This document shows, piece after piece, positions 34,264-54,695 of a DNA stretch of 64,000 bases. The position numbers were made by a program, and so were the translations under genes. Under the pieces are notes generated by a model. That model saw nothing but the letters and a program-made list of their open reading frames with translations. It was not told the origin of the DNA and did no database searches. The stretch is from Dryas octopetala (Eukaryota; Streptophyta; Magnoliopsida; Rosales; Rosaceae). The stretch is taken from NCBI GenBank assembly GCA_963921425.1, contig OY992835.1:7130001-7194000 (forward strand), given 5' to 3'. Each line of letters starts with the position of its first letter. Position 1 is the stretch's first letter.

Positions 34264-35703
34264 CCAATATCTTTGTTCTTTTTATTATTGTTTTTGGCGT
34301 AATTGGTTTAAAAAATAATGCACAATGTGAAGAGACTTGTGATCTTTCTAAGCATCATTCACATGTTTTTTTCTTGTTTTTAGATTAGTATCTTATCGAT
34401 CACCATAACTTTCGTGGCACTACAACGACCCTTCTAAAGATGACGAGTCTTGATTTCAACCTATTTCTTGGTCACTATATTTTGCTCTTAGGAAATAAAG
34501 TCCAGGTTTTTTCTCACTTCTTTGTAACTCTGAGTCGAAAACAGAGCATAAGATGAAGATGAAAAGGAAAAAAAAAAAACCCACAAATCTGGTGGGTAAG
34601 AGCATTGGAAAGAAAATTAAATGTCTCTTTTACATTGTAGTCTTGCAGAGTCTATACTAATCAGGTGAAAGGTTTATGTCTTTATATTTGCTTATTTACT
34701 TATAACATTTCACAGTCAATCAACTGATTGCCAACCATTCAGTTTTATGTGCTTTTAAGTTGGTGAAGGGGGGAGGGAGGGAGCTGGGTTGTGTTTTCAG
34801 ACAAAGACAGAGATAAGGAGGGAGGGAGAGAGATGGGGTGTATAAGGTGAGTTTTTTTTTAGTGCTGCTATTTGCACACCCCCACCAACTTATTTTGTGA
34901 AATTACTTAATTGACACAAAACGAAATTACCTTAAAGGACAACCCACATCATTTGAAAAAAAAAAAAAAAAAAAAAAAACACACCTCACCCTCAACCTCA
35001 CCTCCAACCACAACCAAAACACACCCCACCTGTGACCCTACCTCCATCCCAAAATTACCGACACTCACCTCCCGCCGTCAACCCGCTTTCATCGCCACCA
35101 TGCATCATCTCTCCACCATAGCCATTGAAAGTTGGAGGCATGCCTTAACCTAAAATTTTTGGATTTGAATGTAAATCTAATGTTTTCTTATCTAATTTCA
35201 ATTGGTTAATCAATCCCAATACCTTTTTCAAATTAACAGTAGTGAGTTAACGGCGACTTCGACGGCTGAGTTGACGGCGGTGGTGACGTCTCAGATGATG
35301 ATGTTGGTATATAGGGGTGTGTTCTTGGCTAGGATCGGGTGGGCGTGAGGTTGGGGGTAGGGGTGTGTATTGTTTGAAAGGGTTGAGTGAGTGTATTGTT
35401 TGAATGGATTGGATGGAATGTGTAAGAAAAATTTGGTAAGATTAATGAGATTGGGAGTATTTTAGTAATGAGGTGGGTGTGTTAAAGAGAAATTTTACAT
35501 TTTTAAAAATGGTAAAAGGTGTGTAGGAGAAAAGTGTATGCAAAAAAAAAAAAATTAAGATGTGCAAATAGCAGCTCTTTTTTTTCTTTCAAATAATGTG
35601 GTTGTCCTTTAAAGTCTTTTTTCTTTGTGTTAATTATGTAAATTCACAAATTAAGTTTTTAGGATATACAAAAGAAAAAATGTGTGCAAATGACAGCACT
35701 CAA

Positions 35704-36839
35704 ACATTCACTTGAAAGCTAAAACTTATTGTTTCTAGAAGAAGGTATTAAATCTCAATTTATCAATACCAAATTACAAAGTTGGAAATAAATGAGGTGA
35801 TTTCCACACTCTACTTTTAATATTATTTTCATAAATTTTTTTAATTGTATTACAAATCTGCCCTTCCAAATCTTACCAAAGGCACTCGGACTTCTCTTCT
35901 TCTAATCTTCTTCTCCATTAATAGTGCAGGCAATGGGATATGGAAGGCTTTGATACATGAAGGCCTCTCTAATTCTTTTCCCTCCGTTCCTCTAACAATA
36001 GTCTGATATTACGGCTTAGAAAGTGAAAAACGAAGTAGGCACAGGTTCAATACAAGAACTCGAAACACAAGCATGCTTGCTTGTCAAAATCAAATGTTGA
36101 AGTTTAATCAAATTTAGAAGGCTTAGTCTATTAGTGTTTAATTCAAATTTCAAACTTTGGCTGCACATTGGAGGTGACCTTGTTACCCAAAACAATATTC
36201 AAACAGTCAAGACGTAAGTGCTTCCACTAAATTTCATTACTTTGTGAGAACAAAAGGAGAGCCTTCCATGTTCCTCTCATCTCAGAAATTGCATGGGGTA
36301 CGTTTTTCTACAGCGAGTTGGGTTATGCTTTTTAATTTTTCTGTTTTCCAAATGAGAGAGAAATTAGGTATTTGTGATTGATTTTTTGCTTTCTGGGCAA
36401 CAATAATCAAACTAATGTTACTAGGTAGTAGGTATACTAATGACTTCATGCATCTTTCAGTGTCAAAGTTCATATCCCACATTCACAAAAAAATAGTTCA
36501 TAGCCCACATACTACGTGTACTATTAATGGAGAAGAGGAATAGAAAGGGACGATTGAGTGAAATCTAAATGTGAACGAGAGAGAAAACTGGGTGTGTTTG
36601 ATTTTGGTTTTTTAGGGAGGAGGCCAAATTTGGAAATGCAAGTAATGAGAAAAATAGAAAATCAATAAAAAAAAATTAGGAGTGCCAAAGGAGAAAAGTG
36701 GGGTGTGGACATTGCCTCCAATAAATAAAGAATAATAATTTATTGGCTAGAGACATCAATTTAACAATAACTCTATGAGGAAGTGAAAGTTTCACCTTCC
36801 AGTCTCCAAGAAGAAGTTGCAAAGGCTCACAATACTTGT
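35704..36839. other. Intergenic, 3' flank of the pyrophosphorylase gene
   Basis: No gene supported. The last few hundred bases should include the 3' UTR of the minus-strand gene that ends at 36840. Confidence 0.55.
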
Positions 36840-44265
<7,426 letters not shown>

Positions 44266-44740
44266 TGTTGGTGTAGCAGTGGTGGAGGATATTATGTGTT
44301 CGATGAAAGTCCGGTGAGAGCGGGAGACTGAGGAAAGGTGGAGTTATTTACCTAACGACGGAGTAGAGGTTTATTGAGCAGTGAGCAAAATAATTGATGC
44401 ATTAGAATCATCAGTCAATACATCAGCAAGTAGGGAGCGGTTTATTGAGCAAGTGATGATGTGGTCAGCAATAGGCATAAACTAAAAGCTATAGTATTCA
44501 TCAGGCACGGATCCACGCTGTGGGCTAGGAGGGCTAAAGCACCCCCTATCTTTTTTTTTTTTGGCTTACATTAAGGCCACGTTTGGTACGCCGTATAGGA
44601 TGGTATAATTTGGTATAGTATTAATCCTTTTCAATAATTACTCTAATAAACAATCTGCAAGCTCATTTCAATGAGTATATCATGTCTAGCACTTAGCTAG
44701 CTTAGCTTAGCTAGCCCCCACCTGCCTTCTCTGCACCTTT
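44266..44740. other. Pyrophosphorylase upstream region
   Basis: Shared flank: 5' UTR and promoter of the minus-strand gene, then repeat-like DNA (GGCACGGATCCACGCTGTGG near 44504; CCACGTTTGGTACGCCGTAT near 44577). No clear TATA box near the start codon. Confidence 0.5.
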
Positions 44741-46690
44741 AAACTCTTTCAATAATGATAAATGGAAGACCAAGTGGAAAATTTGGGGCTTCTAGAGGTT
44801 TGAGACAGGGAGATCCTCTATCGCCATTCCTGTTCACGATTGTGGTAGACGGGCATAGTCGATTGATTGAAAAAGCAAGGGAGAGACAGTTGATCGATGG
44901 GTTGAAAGTGGGACGGGAAAGAGTGCAAGTGTCTCATCTCCAATTTGCTGATGATACCATTTTTTTTGTCACTGGAGATGAGCAAATGTGGCAAAATTTA
45001 TTAGATGTTCTTGACTGTTTCTGTATAGTCTCATGATTAAAAATTAATCGTTCAAAGTGTGCTATAGCGGGTATTAATTCAGAAGAGAGTAAAGTGCAGA
45101 GGTTAGCGGCTGATTGGGGTTGGAGGTGGGTGCCTGGCCTATGAAGTATTTGGGCTTGCCTTTGGGGGGTAATCCGAGAGCAACAAATTTCTGGAATCTG
45201 GTAATGAAAAAAAGATAGAGAAAAGACTGCAAAATTGGAAGAAGGCGTTCTTATCAAGGGAAGGAAGGCTTACATTGATTCAGGCTGTTTTAGGGAGTAT
45301 CCCAACTTACTACTTATCACTTTTTAAAATACCAAAGGGGGTAGCTAAAAGGGTGGAGAAACTAATGAGAAACTTCCTATGGAAAGAAGTTGGGGAATGG
45401 AGAAAGTTTAATCTGGTTAGATGAGATATTGTTTCTCAGTCAAAGCAATTAGGGGGATTGGGCATAGGGAAACTGGGGGCAAAAAATATGGCTTTATTGG
45501 GGAAATGGCTTTGCAGATATCCTTTGGAAAGAGAATTCTTATGGGATGAAGTGATTAGAAGTAAATATGGAAACCAAGAGAGTGGTTGGGATTCAAAAGA
45601 GGTAAGGAAAGGGTCAAGTCGAAGCCCTTGGAGAGATATATCAAAAGGCTATAATAACTTTATAGTGTGTTGTAAGATGGCTGTAGGGAACGGCGAAAGG
45701 GTTAGATTTTGGGAGGATGTTTAGGGAGGAGAGGAGGCTTTTAAAACTTGTTTCCTAAGGCTGTATAATTTGTCAGATCATCATGGTTTATCAGTGGCAG
45801 AAATGGCAGGGGGAGTTAATTTTCAACCAAATTGGAACCTGGGTTTTCGAAGGAATTTAAATGACTTAGAAGTGGAGGAGTTGTCATCCTTGCTCTTAGT
45901 GCTCGAGAAAGTTCATTTGTCGTCCACTAGAGATTCAAGAGTTTGGAAATTGGACTCCAAAGGGTTTTTCTCTTCAAAGTCTTTTTTTACCTTTCTATGT
46001 GGGCACGGCGATGGTAGTCTTTTTCGACCGGCAGGCTTGATTTGGAAAGCAAAAGTTCCTCCAAAAGTCAGAGTTTTGGCTTGGTTAGTAGCTCTTGGAA
46101 AGATAAATACTTGTGATATTCTACAAAAAAGGATGCCAAATTTTTGTTTATCTCCAAGCAGGTGTGTTATGTGTAAGATTCAAGGGGAGAGTGTTGATCA
46201 TATTTTCCTTCAGTGTTCTGTAGCAGCAAAGCTGTGGTCAAATTTATTCAAAGATGCAGGGGTAGTGTGGGTAATGCCAGAAGGGTGCTATTCTTTGCTG
46301 AGTGAAAAGTTCTTTGGTTTTGGTGGGATTAAGAAGGCCAAGGTGTTTTGGAATTGCAGAATGCTGGCCATTTTTTGGGTTATTTGGATGGAGAGGAATC
46401 GAAGAATTTTTGAAGATTATAGAGGAGCAAATGTTGAAGAATTGTGGGATAGAGTAGTTTTTTGGTCATCCCTTTGGGCATATGTTACAAGTGACTTCAG
46501 GGGTGTATATTTATTCGATATAATTTTAGATTGGAGGGCAGCACTTAGATAAATGGATTCTGCTTTATGAGGCCTAATTCTATGTTTTTCGTTTTTGATC
46601 TTTTCTCTTAATAATGGACATCTTGTCCATTGCGTGTATTGCTTTGAGTTTTGATCAATAAAAAGTTTCTTTCTTCTCATAAAAAAATCC
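44741..46690 (+). mobile_element. L1-type LINE, 5'-truncated
   Basis: Non-LTR element that retains the second half of the reverse transcriptase and the C-terminal zinc-knuckle (zf-RVT) region. Seen: SRGLRQGDPLSPFLF, the FADDT catalytic box (about 44944), LGGLGIGKLGAKNMALLGKW, and the zinc-binding CVMCKIQGESVDHIFLQC. Breaks: stop TGA at 45034 where relatives have Gly (IVSGLKINRSKC), a net frameshift before 45180, TGA at 45422 and TAG at 45722, each replacing a Trp (DIVSQSK and DV-W-GG contexts). The 3' end runs through a short UTR with an A-rich tail near 46680. ORF1, endonuclease and the first part of RT are missing, as is usual for 5' truncation. A target duplication was not found. Confidence 0.9.
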
Positions 46691-47340
46691 CAACAGTGAA
46701 CAATTTGTCTTAATGCTCATGTCTTGGCCTTTTCCTTCATTCCCACCCTACTTACCTAGCTTCATTAATCAATCTAGTGCTAAATATTTTAATTACTACA
46801 ATATATCCATGTTGCACGTATAGCAGAATGCATGTTTAGAGCTGATCCTGTTGTCATTTTAATTTCTCTAATTTTACTAAAACATATCCATATTGCTAAA
46901 ATTTCTTAAACATGTTACAGATTCAAGTCCCAAATCAAAGGCAGGTCTATCTGCAAAAGTTTCAATGCAAGCAAAACCAATATATATTCGAGATTCTAAA
47001 ATAAACAAACAAACTCACTAATTATTTAAAGCTAGCTGCTCTCTTTATTCTCTAGCTCTTGGCAAGCTAGCTATGGAAGCCAGGCCAACCCACACAATAT
47101 ATAAGCCCATGTCCTCCTCTTCCTACAATATATTAATTAAAGCTAGCTAGACATCCACAAAACAAAAATGACACAACCCAAAACAAAGCCACTCCTCTTT
47201 TTGTTTTGGATACACGAACTTTTAGTGCCTCCTCTTTTTGAAGTCTGTCAATTATAAGGAACAAAGAAAGCAGGAAGTAAGTTTGTCTTCTCCAAACCTG
47301 GTGTCTAAAAACAATATAGATTGTACTCAACTACATGCCA
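46691..47340. other. Intergenic, no gene seen
   Basis: AT-rich DNA with AGCTAGCTAG stretches. Nothing supported. Confidence 0.55.
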
Positions 47341-47349
47341 TTACTGTTA

Positions 47350-47762
47350 GGCTTATTTGCACATTTGCCCCCTGATTTTTAGGTTTTTTCTCACTTTGCC
47401 CCCTCACATTTATTTGTCTCATATAACCTCATGAACTTTTATGTCGTTTCCCACATTGTCTGATTCCGTCAACTGCGTCAACACCACCGTTAGAAATGCT
47501 GAAGTGGAAGGGTAATTTTGTCATTTCACCAGTAAAATATATTTAAAACAATATTTAAATTAATAAAATAATAAAACTTTAAATTAAAATAAAATTTTTA
47601 AAATTAAATTAAAAAAAAAAAAAAAAAGACCAAACCCCTCCTTCCCCACTCTCTCCCCACCCAGTGCGCATGCCGGCCATCCCACACCCTTTCCACACTC
47701 TGCACATTCCGGCCACCCTCTCCACCCACTGCACATGCCGACCACCTCCTCCATTCTCTCTC

Positions 47763-47854
<92 letters not shown>

Positions 47855-48707
47855 ACACCCAGCCCCAACTCCTACCTGCCCAGACCCGTACCACCCAGCC
47901 CCAGACCTGCCCCGCCCTGCCCCGATCTGCCCTATGCAACCAAGCCCCATCTCGGCCCAGCCCCACCCAAACCCTCCCCCACCCTGCACAGCCTTACCCT
48001 GCCCCGATCCGTCGCACGCAGCCAGCCCAGTCACGCCCTCGCTTTGCCCCGATCCGCCCCACGCAGCCCAGCCCCAGCTCGGCCCAGCTCCACCCAACCC
48101 CTCCCCCGCCCTGCACAGCCTTACCCTGCCCCGATCCGTCGCACGCAGCCAGCCCAGCCCCGCCCTAGCTCTGCCCCAATCCGCCCCACGCAGCCCAGCC
48201 CCAACTCGGCCCAGCTCCTCCTCGACCAGCCCCAGCTCGGCCCAACCCCTCCTCCTCGCCCGCCTTCACCCAACACCTCCCACTGTCCCACACCCCCTCC
48301 CCCGCCCCTTCCTCAGCCTCACCTCAAACCCACCATCGCACAATCTAAATTAAAAAAACTCAGAAGAATTTGTGGACTTATTTTTTTAATTAAAATTTCA
48401 GTTTTATGTTTTTAATTAAAAAAATGTGGTAAGGTTGCCAACATGGCATATTGGGTCCCACAAATGACCACATGGCACAAACATGGCACAAACATGGCAA
48501 AGATTGATCCTCTGTGGCTAAAAAGACGAAATTGCCCTGCCACGTAGACGCCACGTCAGCATTTCTAACGATGGTGTTGACGGAGTCGACGGAATCTGGC
48601 AATATGGGAAACGACATAAAAGTTCAGGGGTTATATGAGACAAATAAATGTGAGGGGGCAAAGTGAAAAAAGACCTAAAAATCAGGGGGCAAATGTGCAA
48701 ATAAGCC
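47350..48707. mobile_element. MULE-like element B with CT/C-rich interior
   Basis: 1358 bp flanked by the 9-bp direct repeat TTACTGTTA (47341-47349 and 48708-48716). Inverted arms start GGCTTATTTGCACATTTGCC and are about 200 bp. The interior has a (CT)n tract (47766-47852) and C-rich repeated DNA (to about 48330) with recurring blocks such as CCCCGATCCGTCGCACGCAG. No transposase; long frames on both strands are by-products. Confidence 0.88.
47766..47852. repeat. (CT)n microsatellite
   Basis: About 43 CT units in the interior of element B. Confidence 0.97.
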
Positions 48708-48716
48708 TTACTGTTA

Positions 48717-49400
48717 ATCAATCAACAGTTCATTACTCGAACTACAGTTACAAAGAGTGTTACTCTAAACTTAATTTTACTCTGCTTCTATTCATGAGCT
48801 AAATACAGTGATCTTCCTCTCATTCTCTAAACTTATTTTTCAGTATCCACAAATGATACAAAGAACTTTCTCCTACACCATCATGGACAATAAACAGATT
48901 TCATGACACAAAAGAAAACAAAGACATGAATATAATAAACAAATTTTTCTTCATACCAAAATGCCCACATCCAGAGGCCAGTGAGCAACAATCTAAACAT
49001 GACAAGTTTCTAACACACTATTTAGTACCAGAAATTAAGAAGAAGAAGATGATGATCCGAATATATGTAAATGTAATATGTCAGCAGCTTTTCATACATC
49101 ACCAAACATAACAATCCACATATCAAGCTCAAAAAAGCAATATCCATATCATGGGATTGAGCACAAACATTACACATAGATTAAACAACTACATATCAAG
49201 CCCAAAATTTTTCCCAAATCCACGGACCCAAACAACCCCAGGTCACGAGAGAAATCGAGAAAAAGAGAGAGAAAGTGAGCGAAAGAGAGATACCTATGGT
49301 CGATCGTCCGATTGGGGAGGGTCGCAGCAAGAGTTCGATTTGGGAGGTCGCAGACTCGTAGCAACTGTCGGGTTAAGCCCGATATAAAATAAAAGGTTTA
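48717..49400. other. Intergenic, no gene seen
   Basis: AT-rich DNA between two MULE-like elements; no gene supported. Confidence 0.55.
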
Positions 49401-49409
49401 TTGATTTTA

Positions 49410-50494
49410 GAGCAAATTATGTAAGTACCTCAATTATACACTCATTTTCAATTTAGTAGTCCAACTTTAAAAATTTGACAAAAAATACCTCAACTTTCAT
49501 TTTGTATCAAAATAGTACCTCCGTTAGTTTTTCTGTCAAATAAACCGTTATATGTTGACGTAGCAGGAGTATTTTCGTCTTTTTTTCCACATTTAAAAGA
49601 TAATAATATTTTGTTAGCCGAAAAAAATAATAATATTTTTAAAATTTTTGAATAAAAAAAAAATTCTTAAAAATTGGGTGGGCTGGGGCAAGGCATGGTT
49701 AGGGCTGGGGCTAGAAGGGACGGGTCTGCGTGGGTGAAGGGGAGGGGATGGGTTGGGTTTGGGGGGAGCTGGGTGGGGTGGAGGGAGGTGGGTCAGGGTT
49801 GGCCCGGCTGGGCGAGAGGGAGGAGTGGGTCGAGTCTAGGTGGAGCTGGATGGGGAGGAGCTGGTCTAGGGGAGAGGCTGGGCGGGGCGGGTCTGCGTGG
49901 GGCGGGGTGGCGCTGGGTGGGGGAAGAAGAAATAAGGGCGAGGGGCTACTGCTGCTGGGTGGGCGGGGCTGGGTGAGGGGGTGCGACGGGGCTGGGGCTG
50001 AGGGGAGGGGTGCGACGGGGTTGGGGCTGGGGGAGGAGGTGCGACGGGGTTGGGGCTGGGAGAGGGGGATGATGGGTGGGTGAGGGCTGGGTGGTGGCGG
50101 GAAGGGGAAGGGATGACTAGGGAGGGGAGGGCTGGGTGGGGGTGGGGAAAGGAGGGGATGGGTGGGGGTGGGGGTGGGGGTGGGGAGGGGAGAGGAGGGG
50201 ACAATGGGGGATTAAAAATTAAAAATTAAAAGTTTTAATTTTTTTAATGTTTATTTTAAAAGTTTTAATTTTTTTTATTCAAAAGTTTTTTAAAATATTA
50301 TTATCTTTTAAATGTGGGGAAAAAGACGAAAATACCCTTGCCACGTCAGCATATAACGGTTTATTTGACAAAAATTAACGGAGGTACTATTTTGACACAA
50401 AATGAAAGTTGATGTATTTTTTGTCAAATTTTTTAAGTTAAGGTACTAAATTGAAAATCAGTGTATAATTGAGGTACTTACAGATAATTTACTC
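49410..50494. mobile_element. MULE-like element C, same family as A
   Basis: 1085 bp flanked by the 9-bp direct repeat TTGATTTTA (49401-49409 and 50495-50503). Arms start GAGCAAATTATGTAAGTACC (left) and, reversed, GAGTAAATTATCTGTAAGTA (right), and are the same as element A's. The G-rich centre (about 49675-50205) has the G-rich strand on plus, as in A. No transposase. Confidence 0.88.
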
Positions 50495-50503
50495 TTGATT
50501 TTA

Positions 50504-50918
50504 ACTACTACATTTTAATAAATATTTAGTTTAAGTATCAAAATTAAATAGTATTTTAGATTATATACTAATTGAAAAATTAAAAAAAATAATAAAATAA
50601 AAAGTATTAAAATTTATAAATATTACATTACATGTCATTATAATAATAAATAATAAATATAATATTACATTAATTTATACTATATTATGAAAAAAAATTA
50701 AGCTAATTACAACTTAACTGTGACTGTCTTAGTAAATTGAAAGAAACAACTCATACTACTATACTATGTATTGCTTTGAGTAAAAGTATTGTTTAGACAT
50801 TTATTTGTACTATATTATAGTATAATTTCTCTATAAAAAAATTCAATTAAGTCACAATTTAATTGTGTCTGTCTCACAATTTATATGTGACTGTCGTTCA
50901 GTCACAACTAAATTTGAA
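50504..50918. other. AT-rich DNA with TCACAAC repeats
   Basis: Part of the same diverged TCACAAC/GTTGTGA family as 7490-8710. It is the target into which the large hAT element landed. No gene. Confidence 0.5.
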
Positions 50919-51114
50919 GTTGTGAGCAAGGAGTGAAATTTCGAAAATTTCGGCGAAATTTTCGTTTTCTTGGGATCCCGAAATTTTATCACATAACCAC
51001 AAAATTTCGGACAAAATTTTGATCCCCTTCAAGTGCATTTATGTGAAATTTCGTCGAAATTTTAGCAAAATTTCGCTGTGAATGTTGAAATTTGGTTGTA
51101 CAGCCCGTACCTCA

Positions 51115-51372
51115 TCACTCGAATCTTTCTCTTTTTTTCATCCACACTCAGATCTCACTTTCTTCTCTCTGTCTTCCCTGCGCAAAAGATTTCTCTCCTC
51201 TTGCCTCCTTCTCCGGCGTGCCTCTCTCTCTCTTCACTCTGTCTTCTCCGCCTGCGACAGCAGCCTCTTGCCTCCTCCGGCGTGACTCTCTCTCTCTCTT
51301 CACTCTGCGATCTCCGCCTGCGACAGCGCCTTGCCTCCTTCGGCGTGACTCCCTGCTAGCGAGACCCCTGCA
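51115..51372 (+). other. hAT leader exon with tandem repeats
   Basis: CT-rich leader-like DNA with units about 63 bp apart (GGCGTG landmarks at 51215, 51279, 51342). A GT donor-like GCAAGGTTTGTAC follows at about 51372, and the next acceptor-like TTGTTATTAG ends at 55187. The solo LTR sits in between. The exon model is inferred from splice signals, not from transcripts. Confidence 0.5.
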
Positions 51373-52174
51373 AGGTTTGTACTACAAATCTACAATTGCT
51401 CCACTGATGGCTCCATATACAGAGTCTGAAAGACTGGAACGGAACTTCTTCTTTTTTTTTTTATTGTTTTTATGGCATGCTTATGAATAATTTTTTGAAG
51501 TAAATCTGAATGTTGTGTAGTTTCAGACTTTCAATGCATCACTCATTGTGTATGTATGGTAGATTGGTAGTATACTGTATACTAGTATATGAATTGAAAT
51601 TTGTTTTGTCAAAAAACTTGATTGAGTTGATTACTTGATTCTATAATTTCTATTATCGATTTTGTTCATATCAGTCTAAAACCAAATATGGCCCATTTGT
51701 TCGAGAAGAGAGTAGAAACCTAGAAAGGCTAGAATTCATAATATTCAGCAAATTAATGAATTATACTGATTTTATCACCTTTTTTATCACTTGTTTGGTA
51801 ATATAATGATTATACAACCACTTCTTAATTCTTATAGAAACAAATTTATTTATTTTATTTTATTTTGCTATGGTCGGGATTGTTGCTTCTTGTTCTAAAA
51901 CAAGGTTGAGGAGGCAATTAATCTTATCTAAGAAATGGATGATTTGTTTTATATAGAGTTGTATGGATGATTTGTTTTATCAAAGAGATGGATGAAGATT
52001 AATAAAATAATAGAGTTGTTTTGTATATTTTGTTTTTCCAAAAATTTCCTATCAACACGTACTGATCTGCCCATTTTCTTGTTTCACAGTTATTAATGTA
52101 TATTTGATTTTGAATGTGATTGTGTATTTCTGTATATTTGATTGTGATTTTGCAAATTTGATTGTTATTTTGCA

Positions 52175-54664
52175 TGACAGGACCGCCCCCGGATTCCACC
52201 CTGAAACCCGGAGAGGTCCTGCGAGAATCCAAATTCAAGGAAAATCCTACCGAAAATTCGGCAGAACCTTCCCTGAAAATGGACTAACCCAGAAATTCAA
52301 ACCTGTTAAAAAGCACTTCTAACAGCAACCACCTCTACCACAACCAAAATAGGGTCTCAGACCCAACAATTTTAAAGAAAAACCATCTAAGAATTTTAAG
52401 TGTGATCATCAGAGCCACTATCCTAATACAAGGGATATTTTTACAAGAATATTGACTGGCGCCTACACGGTCCAACTTGAGAGATGGATGAAACTGCCTC
52501 GACGTGTTTGGCTCGACCTCCACCAAAGCTACTACCTGGGGGACAATTTAAGACAAAACAAGAAACGGTGAGATAGGCTCAGTGAGTGGACAGTTAAATG
52601 GAGATGAAATCAAGTCTAAATATTTTTAACTCTAAAACCTCACGTCGCTCTTTGAAATCCCCCAGTTTTAAAACAATTTCACAAGTCTTAAAAATGTTAC
52701 AAAACTCATGAAAAACAATTAATACTCTCAAGCTGTAAAATTATTAAAATATCTGAAATAAAATGAAATGCCTTAATGAAACTGTCGTTTAAAACGTTTA
52801 CTGGTGGAATATATTTTCTCAAAACACTTCACAACTGAAAACTCACGCCACACTAGTACCCGGGAAACTGCTGGTCATACACTGCCGAGTCATCTTTAGG
52901 CAAGTGCAGAGCAAATATACACCTGTGCTGGTCATACACCGCCGAGTCATCTCTAGGCGAGTGCAGAGCAATTATATACCTGTGCTGGTCATACACCGCC
53001 GAGTCATCTCTAGGCGAGTGCAGAGCAATTATATACCTGTGCTGGTCATATACCGCCGAGTCATCTCTAGGCGAGTGCAGAGCAATTATGTACCTGTGCT
53101 GGTCATACACCGCCGAGTCATTTCTAGGCGAGTGCAGAGCAATTATATACCTGTGCTGGTCATACACCGCCGAGTCATCTCTAGGCGAGTGCAGAGCAAT
53201 TATGTACCTGTGCTGGTCATACACCGCCGAGTCATCTCTAGGCGAGTGCAGAGCAATTATGTACCTGCTGTAAGGGGTACTAATATGACGGTTTAAAACT
53301 GCTCATTTAACTTTATAAAACTCGTAACTCAAATCAATATTTCTAATTCAAGACTCATGATAACCAAATAATAAAATCATGATTTAAGAAAAGACTTCCA
53401 AATCAAAGATCCAATTCATCTTCTTTTATCTCTCAAACAAATTCAATAACCAAATGATTAAATCATGAATTTAGAAAAGTATTTACAAAAGTAAAGTCCA
53501 CTCACAGCAAGAATTCTAGCTTCGATCCCTAGTCAGGTCATCTTGAGCTACGATCGTCTCGTCTATAAAATAAAACAATAAGCATCCTATTAGTCTTTAC
53601 TCAAAAATATATATAGTATGTGTGTGTACGAAGACTAACATCCTACTTGCCCAAAATATTTATTCCACCGGCAAATTCCTAAATTTTCTTATCGCTCCCA
53701 AACTTAACTAAGTCCAAATCCTTCTCGGCTCCAAATCTACGACATTCGCATTCTCAATTTCAACCATAAATTTAATTGGACCCATGCCGGTGGCATACCT
53801 TGATTGAGATTTTACCCGAGAGTTAAATCGATACACAAACAATGTCTAATCGCGGCTAAACATGAAATTTCCGTCAACCAACGTAGCATCCATCTAAAAC
53901 CAATCATTAACGAACTAGGTATGGTACTCAAATACTGCTAAATAATTAAAATGGCAGTAGGGTGGTCAGAACCACCGCCGTCGCCACTCAAAGAAGCGGT
54001 TCATATACTCAAAAGTCGTAATTTCTCCAAAACCCATTAAATTGTCGAATCTAATCACCCATTAGAGGTCCATCGGGGTGGAAGTTGTCCAAAAAATTTA
54101 TCAAAACCACCCCCATGGCCGAAATCAAGGAGAACCCGAAATGGGTGTTTAAATCCCACTTTTCATCTTCACAAAATCTCAGTATAAAAACAACGAATTC
54201 AATAGGGAAAAAGAGGACCCATAACAAGAGGAAGGAAACTCACCAGAAATCGAGGTGAAAGGAGGTTGGAAATGGCTGGAATCTGGCGAGAACAGTCGGC
54301 GTTGGTTGGCTTCTAGGCGCGATTTCGCGTCGCTGCACTGACTGGCCGGCGAAGGGGGGGGGTCTGCAGGGGTCGGTGCTGACGAGAGGAGCTCGCCGGC
54401 GATCTGGGTTGGTCTGGGTTGGCCGGCGGCGTGAGTTCTTGAGGGTGGCTGGTGTGTGCGCAGGGGTGGGTTGCGACTGTGTGTTGTGGCCCTTGTCGAA
54501 GTGGTGGCTAGCTGGCGAAGGGGGCTGGTCTGGGGGGGTTGGCGCCGACTCGCCGGTGGTCTTGGGGCGTCGGGAAGGTGGCCGGAGCTGCTGCGCCGGT
54601 GAGAGAAAGGGAGGGGAGTGGTGAGTGAGCTCGGGGAGAGAGAGGGAGAAGTGAGGGAGTGCGG

Positions 54665-54695
<31 letters not shown>

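Larger units (their letters stand above)
33414..35703. mobile_element. Interleaved MULE-like ends around a gene-like segment
   Basis: Four related ends are visible: left-type at about 33416 (AGCTGTTATTTACACC) and 34861 (AGTGCTGCTATTTGCACAC), right-type at about 35577 (GTGCAAATAGCAGCTC) and 35703 (GTGTGCAAATGACAGCACTC). Outer flanks share AAACATTC (8 of 9 bp), fitting a target duplication for the outermost pair; the inner pair is flanked by T-runs. However, arm similarity pairs 33416 with 35577 and 34861 with 35703, so the history is unclear. The captured centre is 33680-34260. Confidence 0.5.

Noticed and set aside
34861-35577. Simple nested MULE with a T-run target duplication
   Set aside because: The flanking T-runs are too simple to prove a target duplication and the arms match other ends better.
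47604-48415. Proline/serine-rich frames on both strands
   Set aside because: They arise from the (CT)n and C-rich core of MULE-like element B.
52853-53296. 19-residue repeat proteins on both strands
   Set aside because: By-product of a 57-bp tandem array inside a solo LTR; both strands and several frames are open.
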